Source: Bradyrhizobium sp. DOA9 (GTDB lineage: Bacteria > Pseudomonadota > Alphaproteobacteria > Rhizobiales > Xanthobacteraceae). Taken from it: DNA of 64,000 nt. Numbering within the stretch: the first letter of the stretch is position 1; each line of letters begins with the position of its first letter. The stretch covers positions 3,089,725 to 3,153,724 of the forward strand of contig NZ_DF820425.1 in NCBI RefSeq assembly GCF_000617845.2. The letters are read 5' to 3'. The position numbers and the translations under genes were made by a program. The notes beneath the pieces were generated by a model. The model was not told where the DNA came from. It saw only the letters and a list, made by a program, of their open reading frames with translations, and made no database searches. Positions 62,182-64,000 of the stretch are shown here, one piece after another.

Positions 62182-62397
62182 ATGTACGCGCTGTTCGAAG
62201 GCAACAAGCAGATCGGCAATCCCTTTCCGACCGAGAAGGAGGTGTGGGAAGCCGCCTTGATCGAAGGCCTCGTGACCGATGTCCCGGTCGCCGACGAGGA
62301 GGGCGGCCACATTCTGCCGGCCGGCTATCACGTCGAGCGCGTGGATGAGACATTCGCGCCGCGGCCGGACTGGAAGCTGCCGCGCGAGGTCTCGTGA
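62182..62397 (+). CDS. small conserved-type protein of unknown function
   Basis: A 71-residue acidic protein: MYALFEGNKQIGNPFPTEKE, then ALIEGLVTDVPVADEEGGHIL and a C-terminal VDETFAPRPDWKLPREVS. No family recognised. The neat fit between its neighbours and normal codon pattern support a real gene. Confidence 0.7.
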   Translation: MYALFEGNKQIGNPFPTEKEVWEAALIEGLVTDVPVADEEGGHILPAGYHVERVDETFAPRPDWKLPREVS

Positions 62398-62398
62398 G

Positions 62399-63586
62399 CT
62401 AGTTCGACGCCAGCGCCGCCTTGGCTACCTCGGCCATCCAGCTTGATGCCACCGGCAGGATCGCGTCGTTGAAATCGTAACGCGGGCCGTGCAGCTCGGC
62501 GCCGTCGCGCAATTCGCCGTTGCCGATCCAGACGAAGGCGCCGGGCCGCTGCTGCAGATAATGGGCAAAATCCTCGCCGGCCATGCTGGGCGCGAGATCG
62601 CGCCGCACCGGCGGCGCAACCTTCTCCGCGGCGATGCGGGCGAGCTCGGCCTCGTCAGCCGTGTTGATCACGACGCCGACACCCCAGACGATCTCGGGCG
62701 TGACCTTGACGCCGAAGCTGGTCGCGATTCCGGCGCAGGTGCGCTCGATGCCGTCGAGGATGATGTCCTTGACCGCCTCGCGATGGTAGCGCAGCGTGCC
62801 GCGGATGGTGACGCGGCCGGCGATCTGGTTCGCCGCGGTGCCGCCTTCGATCGTGCACAGCGACAGCACGGCGGTGTCGAGCGGATCGATGCTGCGCGAG
62901 GTGACCGATTGCAGCGCGACGATGAGGTGGCCTGCCGCCACCACGGGATCCCGCGTCAGATGCGGCATGCCGGCGTGCCCGGCATGACCCTCGATCGTGA
63001 TGGTGATGCGCCCGCCGGAGGCCATGACGACGCCGTCGTGCACCGCGATGGTGCCGGCGGCAAGGCCCGGCCAGTTGTGGAAGCCGAATATCCGCTCCAT
63101 CGGAAACCGGTCGAACAGCCCGGCCGCGACCATCGCGCGCGAGCCGCCAAAGCCTTCCTCGGCCGGCTGGAAGATGAAATCGACCGTGCCGCTCCAATCG
63201 CTATCGGCGGCGAGCAGCACTGCTGCGCCCAGCAGCGCGACGGTATGGCCGTCATGGCCGCACGCATGCATCACGCCCGATGTCTGCGAAGCATAGGGCA
63301 GGCCGGTGTCCTCGGTGATCGGCAGCGCATCCATGTCGGCGCGCAGGCCGACCCGCCTTTGGGCGTGACCGCGCCTCAAGGTCGCGACGATGCCGTGGCC
63401 GCCGATGCCAGCCTCGAAGGGAATGCCGAGCTCGGCGAGCTTGTCCTGCACGAAGGCGGCGGTCTCCTTCTCCTGCAGCGACAGTTCGGGATGCGCATGC
63501 AGATGCCGGCGCCACGCGGTCAGTTTCTGGTGCAGTTCGGGGGACAAGGCAGGCGTCTCTCGCAAGGTGTCGGTTGCCGTCACCAT
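62399..63586 (-). CDS. M20-family amidohydrolase (hippurate hydrolase-like)
   Basis: A 395-residue metal-dependent peptidase/amidase of the M20D family: WRRHLHAHPELSLQEKETA, LRADMDALPITEDTGLPYAS, MHACGHDGHTVALLGAA (Cys, His metal ligands), FQPAEEGFGG with the catalytic Glu pair and PSMAGEDFAHYLQ near the end. It would hydrolyse N-acyl amino acids. It is convergent with the 71-codon gene. Confidence 0.94.
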   Translation of the reverse strand: MVTATDTLRETPALSPELHQKLTAWRRHLHAHPELSLQEKETAAFVQDKLAELGIPFEAGIGGHGIVATLRRGHAQRRVGLRADMDALPITEDTGLPYASQTSGVMHACGHDGHTVALLGAAVLLAADSDWSGTVDFIFQPAEEGFGGSRAMVAAGLFDRFPMERIFGFHNWPGLAAGTIAVHDGVVMASGGRITITIEGHAGHAGMPHLTRDPVVAAGHLIVALQSVTSRSIDPLDTAVLSLCTIEGGTAANQIAGRVTIRGTLRYHREAVKDIILDGIERTCAGIATSFGVKVTPEIVWGVGVVINTADEAELARIAAEKVAPPVRRDLAPSMAGEDFAHYLQQRPGAFVWIGNGELRDGAELHGPRYDFNDAILPVASSWMAEVAKAALASN

Positions 63587-63671
63587 AGCGGATTATCACC
63601 GCCATGCACCCCGCGCCTTGGAATGCCTCGCGTGCAGCAATGTCGTTTGGTGCAAGCTCGGAAGAAGGTGC

Positions 63672-63832
63672 GCTCCCTCCTCCGCTTGCGGGGGAGGGTT
63701 GGGGAGAGGGTGTCTCCGCTTTGGGATTCCCCTAGAGGATAGAGCCCTCACCCGCGCCGGAGCCTGTCATCGGGCGCGCCTTCGGCGCGACCCGGTGGGC
63801 GCGACCTCTCCCGCAAAGCGGGAGAGGTGAGC
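63672..63832. repeat. GC-rich palindromic intergenic repeat, copy 3
   Basis: A longer version of the repeat at 1971-2091: CGCTCCCTCCTCCGCTTGCG at the left, GGGTTGGGGAGAGGGTG, then CCCTCACCC and the hairpin ACCTCTCCCGCAAAGCGGGA at the right. It lies between the M20 gene and the truncated gene at the right edge. Confidence 0.75.
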
Positions 63833-63839
63833 TCCACTC

Positions 63840-64000
63840 CTACCCCGCCAGCTTCGCCAGCCCCTTCCAATCGAACCCGATCCCATGCCCGGGCCTGTCA
63901 GGCGCCAGCGCAAGGCCCTCCTTCAGCACCAGCGGATGCTCGATGTACGTGTCGAGCCCGAAACCGTGCGCCTCCAGATAGGAGCGGTTCGGGCACGCCG
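63840..64000 (-). CDS. C-terminal fragment of an enolase-superfamily (mandelate racemase/muconate lactonizing-like) enzyme
   Basis: Only the last ~53 residues are in the window; the rest lies beyond the right edge. They read YLEAHGFGLDTYIEHPLVLK, then EGLALAPDRPGHGIGFDWKG, and end LAKLAG. The pattern PxxxxGLALAPDRPGHGIxFDW is typical of the end of the mandelate racemase/muconate lactonizing family. The substrate cannot be told. Confidence 0.75.
   Translation of the reverse strand, partial: ACPNRSYLEAHGFGLDTYIEHPLVLKEGLALAPDRPGHGIGFDWKGLAKLAG

Overview
This is a high-GC chromosomal window from an alphaproteobacterium, most likely a Bradyrhizobium or close relative. The evidence for this is the xseB/dxs/tlyA block, the OpgGH glucan genes, FixK/FNR-type TTGAT-N4-ATCAA boxes, an alphaproteobacterial RpoH promoter at groESL, and GC-rich palindromic repeats of the rhizobial type. 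No 16S rRNA is present, so the genus is an inference.

Layout. (1) 1-10.5 kb, core and housekeeping genes, all on the minus strand: an RNA methyltransferase (cut by the left edge), tlyA, a nucleoside deoxyribosyltransferase-like protein, dxs, xseB, a histone-deacetylase-like hydrolase, a periplasmic 5'-nucleotidase, an enoyl-CoA hydratase and an acyl-CoA dehydrogenase. (2) 10.7-16 kb: tRNA-Gln(TTG), an orphan 64-residue double-glycine-leader peptide, an SDR oxidoreductase, and opgG-opgH. (3) 16.3-37.8 kb: a large ribosomally synthesised, post-translationally modified peptide (RiPP) locus. (4) 38-41 kb: small genes (DUF6894, a monoheme c-type protein, two small conserved-looking proteins) and an SDR. 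(5) 41.2-47 kb: a sugar ABC uptake operon (binding protein, two permeases, Gfo/Idh oxidoreductase, ThuA-like protein, LacI regulator) with no ATPase gene. (6) 47.2-54.4 kb: a proteostasis island (VOC enzyme, groES-groEL, two small exported proteins, an rpoH-type sigma factor, a small membrane protein, ftsH). (7) 54.7-56.6 kb: a group II intron, probably class IIC. (8) 56.6-64 kb: an exported Tyr-rich protein, a MarR regulator, a VOC/FAD-monooxygenase/DUF2783/CoA-transferase set, a DUF72 protein, an M20 amidohydrolase and the tail of an enolase-superfamily enzyme.

The RiPP locus is the highlight. A 106-residue precursor ends its leader in a C39-type Gly-Gly motif and has a 39-residue core that is rich in Ser/Thr, with one Cys and a C-terminal Cys-Pro-Trp. 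Around it are a YcaO plus TfuA pair (backbone thioamidation is the known role of such pairs), a split LanB dehydratase (tRNA-dependent glutamylation and elimination proteins), two paralogous radical-SAM enzymes with cobalamin-type N-termini, a stand-alone protein that resembles the C-terminal part of TfuA, a DUF455 ferritin-like diiron protein, and a DMATS/ABBA-type aromatic prenyltransferase. Export is by an NHLM-type system: HlyD-like adaptor, C39-peptidase ABC transporter, second ABC transporter and a cyclic-nucleotide-binding-domain protein. I know of no characterised RiPP made by this combination. The natural model is a peptide that is dehydrated, possibly thioamidated, radically modified and prenylated, perhaps on the terminal Trp, then cleaved after Gly-Gly during export.
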